NCBI GenBank assembly: GCA_020025455.1
Contig: JAHHSC010000036.1
Coordinates: 1-12,103 of the forward strand
Source: Lawsonibacter sp.
GTDB lineage: Bacteria; Bacillota; Clostridia; Oscillospirales; Oscillospiraceae
DNA: 12,103 nt
Direction of reading: 5' to 3'
Part shown: positions 1-7,483 of the stretch, piece by piece
Layout of the letters: every line of letters begins with the position of its first letter
Numbering within the stretch: the stretch's first letter is position 1
Position numbers and translations under genes: made by a program
The notes under the pieces: model-generated
Database searches by the model: none
Told to the model about the DNA's origin: nothing
The model's input: the letters and a program-made list of their open reading frames with translations, nothing else

Positions 1-2
1 GC

Positions 3-1817
3 AACATCGACTCCATGGTGGCCCACTACACCGCCGCCCGGAAGCGCCGCCATGATGACGCCTATTCGCCCGGGCGCAAAGCCGGACTGCGGCCCGACCA
101 CGCCACCATCGTCTACTCCAACCGGATTCGCGAGGTTTACGGCGACATCCCCATCGTGGTCGGCGGTCTGGAGGCCAGCCTGCGCCGCTTTGCCCACTAT
201 GACTACTGGGAGGACAAGGTCCGCCGCGCCCTCATTTTTGACGCCCAGGCCGACATCCTCAGCTACGGCATGGGGGAGCTGTCCATTATGGAGATCGCCG
301 ATCGGCTGGCCTCCGGCACCCCGGTGAGCGAGATCACCGATGTGCGCGGCACTGCCGTGATCGGCAAGTACCCCGGCATCTGCTCCTATGCCAAGGTGGA
401 GGTCCCCTCCTATGAGGAGGTCTGCTCCGACAAGGTGGCCTATGCCAAGGCCAATATGACCGAATATCTGGAACACGACCCCGTCATCGGCAAGGCCATC
501 CTTCAAAAACACGGCAAGGACTTTCTGATCGTCAATCCCCCCGCACGTCCCCTCACCACCGAGGAAATGGACTGGGTGGCCGAGCTGCCCTATGTGCGTG
601 AGCCGCACCCCATGTACGACGACATGGGCGGGGTGCCCGCCATTGAGGAAGTCCGCTTCTCCATCACCCACAACCGCGGCTGTTTCGGTGCCTGCAACTT
701 CTGTTCCCTGGCCTTTCACCAGGGCCGCACCATCTCCTGCCGCAGCCACGAAAGCGTGATTCGGGAGGCCACCCTGCTCACCAAGCACCCCGGCTTTAAG
801 GGCTATATCCACGATGTGGGTGGTCCCGCCGCCACCTTCCGCAGACCCTCCTGCCAGAAGCAGCTCAAGCACGGTATGTGCAAAAACCGTGCCTGTCTGG
901 CCCCCGAACCCTGCCCCAACCTGGACGCAGATCACACCGACTATATGATGCTGCTGCGGAAGCTGCGTGCCATCCCCGGCATCAAGAAGGTGTTTATCCG
1001 CTCCGGCATCCGCTTTGACTACCTGATGAAGGACCCCAGCGGTGAGTTCTTCACCGATCTGGTCCAGCACCACATCTCCGGCCAGCTGAAGGTGGCCCCG
1101 GAGCACTGTGTCAACCACACGCTGGACTATATGGGCAAGCCCCATATCGAGGTCTATGAGAAGTTCCGCGAGAAGTACTACAAGCTGAACCGCCGGTACG
1201 GCAAGGACCAGTATCTGGTCCCCTATCTCATCTCCTCCCACCCGGGCTGCACCCTGGAGGACGCGGTCCATCTGGCCGAGTGGCTCAACAAGGAGGGCCA
1301 TATGCCCGAGCAGGTTCAGGACTTCTACCCCACCCCCGGCACGCTGGCCACCTGTATGTGGTACACCGGCATCGACCCGCGCACCATGAAGCCGGTTTTT
1401 GTGCCCAAGACCCCCCATGACAAGGCGCTCCAGCGGGCGCTTATGCAGTGGCGCAAGCCCCAGAACCGGGCGTTGGTGCTGGAGGCCCTCCACAAGACGG
1501 GCCGAGAGGATCTGATCGGCTACGGCAAGCACTGCCTGATCCGGCCCAATAAGGGGCAGGGCGGCAGCTGGGGCGACAAGGGAGCCTCCCAGAAGGGAGC
1601 ATCCAATGCCCGCCCCCAGAGCGGCGGGAGCAAGGACGGCAGACCTTCCCAGGGCAGAGGCGGCAAGCCCCAGTCCAAGGGCGGTAAGGGCGGCTTCGAC
1701 GGCCGTCACAGTGTCGAGCGCTCCGACCGCTCCAAGCACGGCGGTAACTCTGCCAGAGGCAAGGGCTGGGCCAAGGCAAAGCCCCCCATTCAAAAAGGCA
1801 CTAAAAAGAAAAAATAA
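3..1817 (+). CDS. YgiQ family radical SAM protein (5'-truncated by window edge)
   Basis: This is an UPF0313/YgiQ-type radical SAM enzyme whose substrate is not established. The reading frame is open to the left edge (residues N-I-D-S precede the first Met at position 15), so the N-terminus, roughly 100 residues by comparison with E. coli YgiQ, lies outside the window. Numbering from that Met, the radical SAM motif CFGACNFC puts the three iron-sulfur ligands at about Cys223, Cys227 and Cys230. Family-typical segments flank it: GGLEASLRRFAHYDYW near residue 50, LKVAPEH near 360, and QVQDFYPTPGT near 437. The last ~90 residues are a basic Gly/Lys/Ser/Arg-rich, probably disordered tail ending in KKKK; E. 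coli YgiQ also has a basic tail. The gene is followed directly by an intrinsic terminator and appears to end its transcription unit. Family assignment is firm; function is unknown. Confidence 0.93.
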   Translation, partial: NIDSMVAHYTAARKRRHDDAYSPGRKAGLRPDHATIVYSNRIREVYGDIPIVVGGLEASLRRFAHYDYWEDKVRRALIFDAQADILSYGMGELSIMEIADRLASGTPVSEITDVRGTAVIGKYPGICSYAKVEVPSYEEVCSDKVAYAKANMTEYLEHDPVIGKAILQKHGKDFLIVNPPARPLTTEEMDWVAELPYVREPHPMYDDMGGVPAIEEVRFSITHNRGCFGACNFCSLAFHQGRTISCRSHESVIREATLLTKHPGFKGYIHDVGGPAATFRRPSCQKQLKHGMCKNRACLAPEPCPNLDADHTDYMMLLRKLRAIPGIKKVFIRSGIRFDYLMKDPSGEFFTDLVQHHISGQLKVAPEHCVNHTLDYMGKPHIEVYEKFREKYYKLNRRYGKDQYLVPYLISSHPGCTLEDAVHLAEWLNKEGHMPEQVQDFYPTPGTLATCMWYTGIDPRTMKPVFVPKTPHDKALQRALMQWRKPQNRALVLEALHKTGREDLIGYGKHCLIRPNKGQGGSWGDKGASQKGASNARPQSGGSKDGRPSQGRGGKPQSKGGKGGFDGRHSVERSDRSKHGGNSARGKGWAKAKPPIQKGTKKKK

Positions 1818-1824
1818 TTCTATT

Positions 1825-1873
1825 CTTGCGCCGTAAGCGGTTATATTTTCTCCGCTGCGGCGCAAGCTATTTT
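1825..1873 (+). terminator. Intrinsic terminator after ygiQ
   Basis: A 5' arm (1825-1840, CTTGCGCCGTAAGCGG) pairs with a 3' arm (1852-1866, CCGCTGCGGCGCAAG) through a 9-bp perfect base and a 4-bp upper stem with a small internal bulge. The loop is AT-rich (1841-1851), and CTATTTT follows. It starts 8 nt after the ygiQ stop and ends 29 nt before the next start codon, so the MATE gene probably needs its own promoter or read-through. I could not identify a convincing promoter in that gap. Confidence 0.75.
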
Positions 1874-1902
1874 AACATCCTGCCAATGAAAGAAGGGGCT
1901 TC

Positions 1903-3273
1903 ATGAGCAATCCCGACAGCCAGGCACAACGCCGCAACATGCTGGAGACCCCCATTCCTGCTCTGGTCGGGCGGCTGGCCGTGCCCACCATTGCAAGTAT
2001 GCTGGTGACCTCTGTTTACAACATGGCAGATACCTACTTTGTCTCCCACATCAACACCAGCGCTTCCGGTGCTGTGGGCATCGTATTTTCCATTATGGCG
2101 CTCATCCAGGCCGTAGGCTTTACGGTGGGGGTAGGTTCCGCCTCTATAGCCTCCCGGCTGCTGGGCCAGGGCCGTCAGGAGGAAGCGGATGCTTACGCCT
2201 CCAGCTCCATCCTCATGGCTCTGGTGCTTGGGCTGCTGGTGTCCACAGCGGGACTGTTCTGGCTGGATGAGTTTATGTGGCTGCTGGGCAGCACCGAGAC
2301 CATCTTTCCCTACGCCAAACAGTACGCCTACTTCATTTTGCTTGGCGCACCGGTGATGACCCTGTCTTTCACGCTGAACAACCTGCTGCGCTGGCAGGGC
2401 CGGGCCAATCTGGCTGTGATAGGCCTCACCATCGGCGGCATGTTGAACCTTCTGCTGGACCCGCTGTTCATCCGCCAGTTCAACTGGGGCATTGCGGGCG
2501 CAGGCGCCGCCACGCTGCTCAGCCAATCGGTAAGCATGGCAATCCTCTTCTCCTTTTTTCTGCTGAAAAAGAGCAACCTGCACCTGAGTATCCGCACCGT
2601 GTCCCGTTCCCCCAGAGTCTACTGCTCGATTTTCAAGCAGGGTATGCCCTCTCTGTTCCGTCAGAGCATTATGGGCTTTTCTACCATGGCCACCAACTAC
2701 AACGCCCGGATCTACGGAGACGCGGCTGTTGCAGCGCTGGCTATTGTCAATAAGGTCTTTATGCTTATTCAGTCCGTGACCATCGGCTTTGGTCAGGGGT
2801 TCCAGCCCGTGCTGGGCTATAACTACGGTGCGGGCCGCAATGACCGGGTGAGGCAGGCCGTCTCCTTCTCTCTGAAGGTCTGCACCGCCTTCCTGGTGGT
2901 GGCCTCTGTCATCGGCTTTCTTCTCACTCCGACCATCATCTCGGTGTTCCGGCCCGACGATCCGGATGTCATTGCCATTGGCATCCGGGCATTCCGCTAC
3001 CAGTGCTTCACCCTGCCGCTGGCTGCTGTTTCCACCTTTTCCAATATGCTGTTTCAGGCCCTTGGGAAGTTCTGGCGGGCCACCCTTCTGTCCATCTGCC
3101 GCCAGGGCATCTATATTCCGCTGGTCACCGTGCTGGTCGAGACGCTTGGCTTGACCGGGCTGGAGCTATCACAGGCTGCGGCCGACCTTTTGACCTTTGT
3201 GCTGTGCGTCGTCATCACGGTCCCGTTTTTCAGGCGGGAACTGGTCCATGAAGAGCATCCAACCATTGAATAG
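1903..3273 (+). CDS. MATE family efflux transporter
   Basis: This is a 456-residue multidrug and toxic compound extrusion transporter, the usual length for the family, predicted to have 12 membrane helices in two six-helix halves. It should export cationic drugs or metabolites in exchange for Na+ or H+ across the cytoplasmic membrane. The N-terminus matches clostridial MATE proteins: PIPALVGRLAVPTIASML, then VYNMADTYFVS. The second half repeats the pattern with FRQSIMGFSTMATNY and GFGQGFQPVLGYNYGAG. The ATG at 1903 is preceded by an AAGGGG ribosome binding site at 1893-1898, 4 nt before the start. It is a single-gene unit bounded by the ygiQ terminator and the bidirectional terminator at 3275-3316. 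Substrate cannot be predicted from sequence. Confidence 0.93.
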   Translation: MSNPDSQAQRRNMLETPIPALVGRLAVPTIASMLVTSVYNMADTYFVSHINTSASGAVGIVFSIMALIQAVGFTVGVGSASIASRLLGQGRQEEADAYASSSILMALVLGLLVSTAGLFWLDEFMWLLGSTETIFPYAKQYAYFILLGAPVMTLSFTLNNLLRWQGRANLAVIGLTIGGMLNLLLDPLFIRQFNWGIAGAGAATLLSQSVSMAILFSFFLLKKSNLHLSIRTVSRSPRVYCSIFKQGMPSLFRQSIMGFSTMATNYNARIYGDAAVAALAIVNKVFMLIQSVTIGFGQGFQPVLGYNYGAGRNDRVRQAVSFSLKVCTAFLVVASVIGFLLTPTIISVFRPDDPDVIAIGIRAFRYQCFTLPLAAVSTFSNMLFQALGKFWRATLLSICRQGIYIPLVTVLVETLGLTGLELSQAAADLLTFVLCVVITVPFFRRELVHEEHPTIE

Positions 3274-3274
3274 C

Positions 3275-3316
3275 AAAAAACGCGCGGCTGCACCGAAGTG
3301 CAGCCGCGCATTTTTT
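3275..3316. terminator. Bidirectional terminator between convergent genes
   Basis: A perfect 12-bp GC-rich stem (3282-3293 with 3298-3309) is closed by a CGAA tetraloop. Six A residues lie on the left (3275-3280) and six T residues on the right (3311-3316), so it can terminate transcription from both sides. It is extremely compact: the A-run begins 2 nt after the MATE stop, and the T-run overlaps the stop codon of the minus-strand gene. Confidence 0.93.
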
Positions 3317-4565
3317 AGTCTGTCCCCAGCTGACAAAGCCGGTCATAGATCCAGTCCGGGTCCACGCCCTTGGCCCTCACCGTCACCAGAATGTCCCCGT
3401 ACCGGACGGAGAAGCCGATCCGCCAGCCGTCCGTATCTCCGGTATCCTTCACCCGGTAGGCTCTGGCCCACACCATTTCCCGTGTCAGCTCATGGGCCTC
3501 GAAAATGGGGTGGTCCACCACTTCCCGCAGTTCCTCCGGCACGGAGTCGCACAGGGGGATGGGGTAGCGGGCCATGTCGTACTTCTCCCGCTCCTCCGGG
3601 CGGACCAGCCGCGCCTGCTGGTCCGGGGTAAAGTGCTCCACCCGCCAGTCCAGCTGGTCATAGCCTCGGGTCCAGCACTGGCTCAACAGGTCCACCCCCT
3701 CATACTCACTCATAGAGCGCCAGTTGCGCTCCAGCTTAAACCCCTGTGGGGATGCAGGCAGGGCCCAGCGGCCGAATGTCGGGTCTGCCAGCGCCTCCTG
3801 CATGGTCAGCTCCCGGTCGATCCAGGCCGGGATGCGCTCGGGGACGATTTGGGTCAGGTCCGGCTTTTGCTCCTGATAGGCGGCGAAGGCCCGCAGCACC
3901 CGTAGGAACTCCGTCTTTCCGGCTTCCTGCTGTTCTGTTGGGACCTCCATGTAAAATTTTGTCACCAGGTCCCCCGGCATGGCCTCCCCTTCCAGCCGCA
4001 CCCGATCCTCCAGGTCCTGGCAAAAAAGGCCGTACTCCACACCTTCATATCGGGAGCGCTCATAGTTCTCCCCCGCATAGCACGGCCCGACAAAGTTCTG
4101 GCTGATGCGTACCGTCACCGGGGCATCGGGCAGCGCGGTTTTCACGGACAGCTCCACATAGAGCAGCTTTCCCTCTCCATCAAAGGCCCCCTTTCCTGTA
4201 TCGGTCAGCCCACGCGCCAGCACCGGGACCAGTTTCTCCAGCTCCTCGGCCTTCAGCTCCTGCATAAAGAAGCCCGGTTCAAATGGGCGGCACGCTTGGT
4301 CCACGACCATCCCGTTTTCTTCTTTGTTCCAGACAATACGGTCCCAGCCCATCTCAGGAGACTGGACGATCGGCGCAGGCGTGATAGGCACCGACTGGGT
4401 ATGCCCGCCGCTCCAGATCGCGGCCGCCCCCACCACTACACACAGGCAGGCGGCCAAACTCCCCCAGACCTTCCAATGGCGCTTCGTTTTCATGGGACGG
4501 TCAGCCTCAGCCACATAGGCCGGGTCCACCAGCTCCAGTTTGTCCAGCAGTTCGCTTCCTCTCAT
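3315..4565 (-). CDS. Membrane-anchored putative anti-sigma factor
   Basis: This 416-residue protein has a short N-terminal cytoplasmic segment (about residues 1-31, beginning MRGSELLDKLELVDPAYV). One transmembrane helix follows at about residues 33-51 (VWGSLAACLCVVVGAAAIW). A large outward-facing domain of roughly 365 residues makes up the rest. That topology and its position directly after an ECF-type sigma gene, with an ATGA overlap, are typical of Firmicute anti-sigma factors that hold the sigma at the membrane until an external signal arrives. An AGGAGG ribosome binding site lies inside the sigma gene about 10 nt upstream of the start. I do not recognise the outer domain; it is acidic/aromatic, has no obvious enzyme motif, and looks like a sensor or ligand-binding region. 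The anti-sigma role is inferred from context and topology, not from a recognised domain. Confidence 0.75.
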   Translation of the reverse strand: MRGSELLDKLELVDPAYVAEADRPMKTKRHWKVWGSLAACLCVVVGAAAIWSGGHTQSVPITPAPIVQSPEMGWDRIVWNKEENGMVVDQACRPFEPGFFMQELKAEELEKLVPVLARGLTDTGKGAFDGEGKLLYVELSVKTALPDAPVTVRISQNFVGPCYAGENYERSRYEGVEYGLFCQDLEDRVRLEGEAMPGDLVTKFYMEVPTEQQEAGKTEFLRVLRAFAAYQEQKPDLTQIVPERIPAWIDRELTMQEALADPTFGRWALPASPQGFKLERNWRSMSEYEGVDLLSQCWTRGYDQLDWRVEHFTPDQQARLVRPEEREKYDMARYPIPLCDSVPEELREVVDHPIFEAHELTREMVWARAYRVKDTGDTDGWRIGFSVRYGDILVTVRAKGVDPDWIYDRLCQLGTD

Positions 4566-5122
4566 AACCGAAAACCCTCCTTTTCCAGATTGTCCCGCAG
4601 CTGTCTCCGCAGACGATACAGCATCGTCTTGACCTGTCCCTGGGACATGGCGCAGCGGGCTCCTATCTCGGCAATGGAATCCATGTACCAGTACCGCCGC
4701 AGAAATACCACCCTCTTTTTGGCCGGCAGACTGCCCAGAAATCCGTTGATGGCACGGGCCAGCTCACCGGCCTCTGCCCTACATTCCGTGTCATCCGGAG
4801 CGGCCAGACACTCCTCCAGCTCGGCACTCAGTTGGCACACTACGGCAGCGCGTTTCAGCCGCTTCCGCTCCCGGCACCGGTTCAGGGCAATATGTCGCAG
4901 CAGACGGGCCAGAAACGGATAGAAGTAGTCCCGCGGCTCGTGAGGCGGGATGGACTGCCAAGCCGCCAGGTAGGTGTCGTTTTCACATTCCTCCGCTGTC
5001 TCATGGTCCTCCACCAGATGAACTGCCAGACTCCGAAGCCGCCCGCCGTACTTATCTGTCGTCTGCCGCAGGGCCTCCTGATCCCGCTTCAGAAACAGAT
5101 CCACGATGTCTCGGTCCTCCAT
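4562..5122 (-). CDS. ECF-type sigma-70 family RNA polymerase sigma factor
   Basis: This 186-residue alternative sigma factor should direct RNA polymerase to a small stress or envelope regulon. Region 2 spans about residues 5-80: it begins DIVDLFLKRDQEALRQTTDKYG and contains the CENDTYLAAW-like segment and the basic LNRCRERKRLKR stretch. Region 4 spans about residues 125-185 and carries the helix-turn-helix (SIAEIGARCAMSQGQVKTML) followed by YRLRRQLRDNL. The frame stays open upstream to 5254, but I chose the ATG at 5122. It has an AGGAGG (5129-5134) with 6 nt spacing, and the sigma fold begins immediately after it; the extra 44 upstream residues resemble no sigma domain and would overlap the promoter. 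The gene overlaps the following membrane protein by ATGA, implying coupled translation. The gluQ terminator upstream means it is transcribed from its own promoter. Confidence 0.9.
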   Translation of the reverse strand: MEDRDIVDLFLKRDQEALRQTTDKYGGRLRSLAVHLVEDHETAEECENDTYLAAWQSIPPHEPRDYFYPFLARLLRHIALNRCRERKRLKRAAVVCQLSAELEECLAAPDDTECRAEAGELARAINGFLGSLPAKKRVVFLRRYWYMDSIAEIGARCAMSQGQVKTMLYRLRRQLRDNLEKEGFRL

Positions 5123-5128
5123 CGTTTT

Positions 5129-5134
5129 CCTCCT
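5129..5134 (-). promoter_or_regulatory. Ribosome binding site fixing the sigma-factor start
   Basis: On the minus strand AGGAGG lies 6 nt before the ATG at 5122. It is the strongest site in the open frame and decides in favour of a 186-residue sigma factor over a longer form beginning at 5254. Confidence 0.8.
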
Positions 5135-5151
5135 CTCATAGGTGTTCACCC

Positions 5152-5181
5152 CTATAAGCACCCTTTTGCCGCACAGGTCAC
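5152..5181 (-). promoter_or_regulatory. Candidate promoter of the sigma/anti-sigma operon
   Basis: On the minus strand GTGACC (5181-5176) is separated by 18 nt from TTATAG (5157-5152), which is preceded by TGC as in extended -10 promoters. The start of transcription would fall near 5145, giving a leader of about 23 nt with the ribosome binding site. Match to the housekeeping consensus is partial (4 of 6 at -35). An autoregulatory ECF promoter in the same region cannot be excluded, since the sigma's own recognition sequence is unknown. Confidence 0.4.
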
Positions 5182-5218
5182 CGATTTTTTCTGAAAAATC
5201 TCTGTTCTGCCGCACAGG
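5167..5218 (-). repeat. 11-bp direct repeat upstream of the sigma gene
   Basis: CCTGTGCGGCA (minus-strand sense) occurs exactly twice, at 5177-5167 and 5218-5208, with 41 bp between equivalent positions, close to four helical turns. The gene-proximal copy overlaps the -35/spacer of the candidate promoter. A short A/T dyad, GATTTTT/AAAAATC, sits between the copies. This has the look of a paired activator/repressor site or of tandem promoter elements. Confidence 0.5.
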
Positions 5219-5220
5219 GA

Positions 5221-5252
5221 TAAAAATGGAGCGTACCGGCTCGATACGCTCC
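5221..5252 (-). terminator. Intrinsic terminator after gluQ
   Basis: Read on the minus strand, GGAGCGTA (5252-5245) pairs perfectly with TACGCTCC (5235-5228) around a 9-nt loop, followed by ATTTTTA (5227-5221). It starts 13 nt after the gluQ stop codon and separates the mltG-U32-gluQ unit from the sigma operon. Confidence 0.85.
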
Positions 5253-5265
5253 AACGTAGTTTCGT

Positions 5266-6192
5266 TTATAGCCCCAGCTCCAGCACCAGGTTCTCTTTGG
5301 GCAGCTTGCCCCAGTCAAACCGCGGTACAAGCTCCTCCGGGGACATGGGGGCAGGTTCCGGAATGAGATTGGCGGCATGGGCCAGCATGCCAACCAGCTC
5401 CCTGGCGGTGTACTTCTCCTGTAGCTGACCAAGCTCCAGATCCCGATCCCGCTTTGCCAGACGGCGTCCGTCCGGGGCCAGCAGCAGCGGCACATGGCCG
5501 TAGCTCGGATGGGCCAGGGATAACTCCTGCTGGAGCCACAGCTGTCTGGGGGTGGAGTCCAGCAGATCGCTGCCCCGGACCACCTGGGTGACCCCCATCA
5601 TGGCGTCGTCCACCACCACCGCCAGCTGGTAGGCATACACCCCATCGGAGCGCCGGAGGATGAAATCACCGCAGTCCCGGCTCAAATCTTCGGTATAGTC
5701 CCCCTGCAGGAGATCGGTAAAGGTACGCTCCCCCTCCGGCACCGCAATGCGCCAGGCGGGACGGCGGGTCCTGGAACGTGCCTCCCGTTCCGCCTCGGTC
5801 AGATGGCGGCACCGGCCAGAGTAGACGGCGATCCCGTCAGAGCGGTGTGGTGCGGATGCGGCCAGCCGCTCCGCCCGGGTACAGTAGCAGGGGTAGATGA
5901 GGTCTTTCTGCTCCAGCTGATGGAATGCCTCGGCGTAGGCCTCGGTGCGCTGGCTCTGTCGGACCACTGGCCCCGTCCAGCTCAGGCCCAGCCACTCCAG
6001 ATCCGCCATAACCTGGTCGCAGTACTCCTGCCGGCACCGGTCCGGGTCCAGGTCCTCCAGCCGGAACACCATCTCTCCCCCGGCACTTCTTGCGCTGAGC
6101 CAGGCCAGCAGGCAGGACCACAGGTTGCCCAGATGCATGCGTCCGCTCGGGCTGGGGGCGAAGCGGCCGACTACCCTTCTCTCCTCGTCCAT
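5266..6192 (-). CDS. gluQ: Glutamyl-Q tRNA(Asp) synthetase (GluQRS)
   Basis: This is a 308-residue paralogue of glutamyl-tRNA synthetase lacking the anticodon-binding domain. It activates glutamate with ATP and attaches it to the queuosine base at position 34 of tRNA(Asp). The class I signatures are visible: RFAPSPSGRMHLGN (HIGH region) near residue 8, FRLEDLDPDR near 40, and RRLAKRDRDLELG (KMSKS region) near 240. The zinc ligands of the family, CYC followed by YSGRC, are present. The ATG at 6192 is preceded by GAGG with 6 nt spacing. A TTG at 6204 would add four residues and overlap the upstream stop as TTGA, but has no good ribosome binding site. The gene follows the U32 gene with only 8 nt between stop and start, so the two are surely co-transcribed. 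Confidence 0.92.
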   Translation of the reverse strand: MDEERRVVGRFAPSPSGRMHLGNLWSCLLAWLSARSAGGEMVFRLEDLDPDRCRQEYCDQVMADLEWLGLSWTGPVVRQSQRTEAYAEAFHQLEQKDLIYPCYCTRAERLAASAPHRSDGIAVYSGRCRHLTEAEREARSRTRRPAWRIAVPEGERTFTDLLQGDYTEDLSRDCGDFILRRSDGVYAYQLAVVVDDAMMGVTQVVRGSDLLDSTPRQLWLQQELSLAHPSYGHVPLLLAPDGRRLAKRDRDLELGQLQEKYTARELVGMLAHAANLIPEPAPMSPEELVPRFDWGKLPKENLVLELGL

Positions 6193-6200
6193 ACGGGGCC

Positions 6201-7424
6201 TCAATCGGGGGACAGATCAGCCTGCCGCCGCAGCAGGGACAGCGGCGGAACCTGGCAGGGCAGCTGCATGGTGAACTTCATCTGGGGCTTTCTTACCTGG
6301 GGCACCGGGGTGCCGTCCTCCTCCCAGAGGTCCGCCACGGTGAGGGGCTGGGGCCGCACATTGGGGCCGACCAGCTCCAGCGCATCCCCCACGGAAAACT
6401 TGTTGCGCAGGGAGAGTACAGCCCTGCCATTCTCATCACAGCTGTCCACCACGGCCACGATCTGCCAATCCCGGACATAGCGGGAGTTCTCCGTGTACTG
6501 GCCGGGCTGGCCGTAAAAGAAGCCGGTGGAGTAGTGGCGGTGACTGATGTGCTCCACCTCGTCCCGCCAGACCGGGTCCAGCGGTTCATTGGCCTGGGCG
6601 GCATCAATGGCGTGGCGGTAGGCGCTGGTGACAATGGCGGCATAGTAGGCAGACTTGGCACGCCCTTCCAGCTTCAACGAGTCCAGACCGGCCTCGATCA
6701 GCTCCGGCACATGGTCGATCATGCACATATCCTTGGAGTTCATGATGTAGGTGCCCTTTTCGTCCTCGTAGACGGGGAAGTATTCACCAGGCCGCTTCTC
6801 CTCCACCAGGGCATACTGATAGCGGCACGGCTGGGCGCACTGACCCCGGTTGGAATCGCGGCCTGTCATGTAGTTGGACAGCAGGCACCGACCGGAATAG
6901 CTGACGCACATGGCGCCGTGGGCGAATGCCTCGATTTCCAGCTCCTTGGGGGTCTTGGCGCGGATCTCCCGGATCTCGTCCAGACTTAGCTCCCGCGCCA
7001 GAATCACACGGCTGGCGCCCAGATCATACCAGGCGTTTGCGGCCACATGATTCACAATACTGGCCTGGGTTGAGATGTGGCACGCCACCCTGGGGGCGTA
7101 CTTTTTTGCCAGGGAGAGTACACCCACATCGGCCATGATCGCAGCGTCCACGCCAACCTCGTTCAAATACTCCAGCCACTCCGGCAGGCGGACGATCTCG
7201 TCATTCCGGGGCATGGTATTGCAGGTCACGTGAACCTTGACCCCTCTGCTGTGGCACAGCTGCACGGCCTCTTTCAGCTCCTCGGGGCTGAAATTCCCCG
7301 CAAAGGACCGCATACCAAACGTCGTACCAGCCAGATAGACCGCGTCGGCACCGTAGGCCACCGCCATCCGCAGCCGCTCCATATCCCCTGCGGGGGCCAG
7401 CAGCTCGATCTTTTTATCAGCCAT
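6201..7424 (-). CDS. U32 family peptidase-like tRNA hydroxylation protein (TrhP/YrrO type)
   Basis: This 407-residue protein belongs to peptidase family U32. Close relatives (E. coli TrhP/YegQ, B. subtilis YrrN/YrrO) are not proteases in practice but make 5-hydroxyuridine at the tRNA wobble position. The family signature is complete at about residue 168: EAFAHGAMCVSYSGRC, followed by NRGQCAQPCRYQY. This gives the four conserved cysteines that bind an iron-sulfur cluster in studied U32 proteins such as UbiU/UbiV. The N-terminus (IELLAPAGDMERLRMAVAYG) is canonical, and a U32 C-terminal domain follows about residue 330. The start has GGAG 7 nt upstream. In Bacillus the order mltG (yrrL)-yrrM-yrrN-yrrO is conserved; here the methyltransferase and second U32 gene are absent between mltG and this gene. 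I cannot separate tRNA from rRNA (RlhA-like) substrates by eye, but the GluQRS neighbour favours tRNA. Confidence 0.88.
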   Translation of the reverse strand: MADKKIELLAPAGDMERLRMAVAYGADAVYLAGTTFGMRSFAGNFSPEELKEAVQLCHSRGVKVHVTCNTMPRNDEIVRLPEWLEYLNEVGVDAAIMADVGVLSLAKKYAPRVACHISTQASIVNHVAANAWYDLGASRVILARELSLDEIREIRAKTPKELEIEAFAHGAMCVSYSGRCLLSNYMTGRDSNRGQCAQPCRYQYALVEEKRPGEYFPVYEDEKGTYIMNSKDMCMIDHVPELIEAGLDSLKLEGRAKSAYYAAIVTSAYRHAIDAAQANEPLDPVWRDEVEHISHRHYSTGFFYGQPGQYTENSRYVRDWQIVAVVDSCDENGRAVLSLRNKFSVGDALELVGPNVRPQPLTVADLWEEDGTPVPQVRKPQMKFTMQLPCQVPPLSLLRRQADLSPD

Positions 7425-7445
7425 CTTCTTTCTCCTTTTTTGCTG

Positions 7446-7480
7446 AAAACGGGGCTGGGGTCCAAGGCCCCAGCCCCGTT
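7446..7480 (-). terminator. Intrinsic terminator after mltG
   Basis: AACGGGGCTGGGG (7448-7460) pairs with CCCCAGCCCCGTT (7468-7480) in a 13-bp stem, extendable by a G-T and a C-G pair to leave a 3-nt loop. On the minus strand it is followed by only four T residues and begins 3 nt after the mltG stop. The strong stem with a short T-run suggests partial termination, with some read-through into the U32 gene, which has no room for a promoter of its own in the 59-bp gap. Confidence 0.75.
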
Positions 7481-7483
7481 CCG

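Noticed and set aside
1540..1817. Low-complexity Gly/Lys/Ser tail of the YgiQ protein as a novel domain
   Set aside because: E. coli YgiQ also ends in a basic disordered tail, so this is a family trait rather than a fusion.
5123..5254. N-terminal extension of the sigma factor by 44 residues
   Set aside because: The internal ATG at 5122 has an ideal ribosome binding site and the sigma fold starts there; the extension covers the promoter region and reaches the gluQ terminator.
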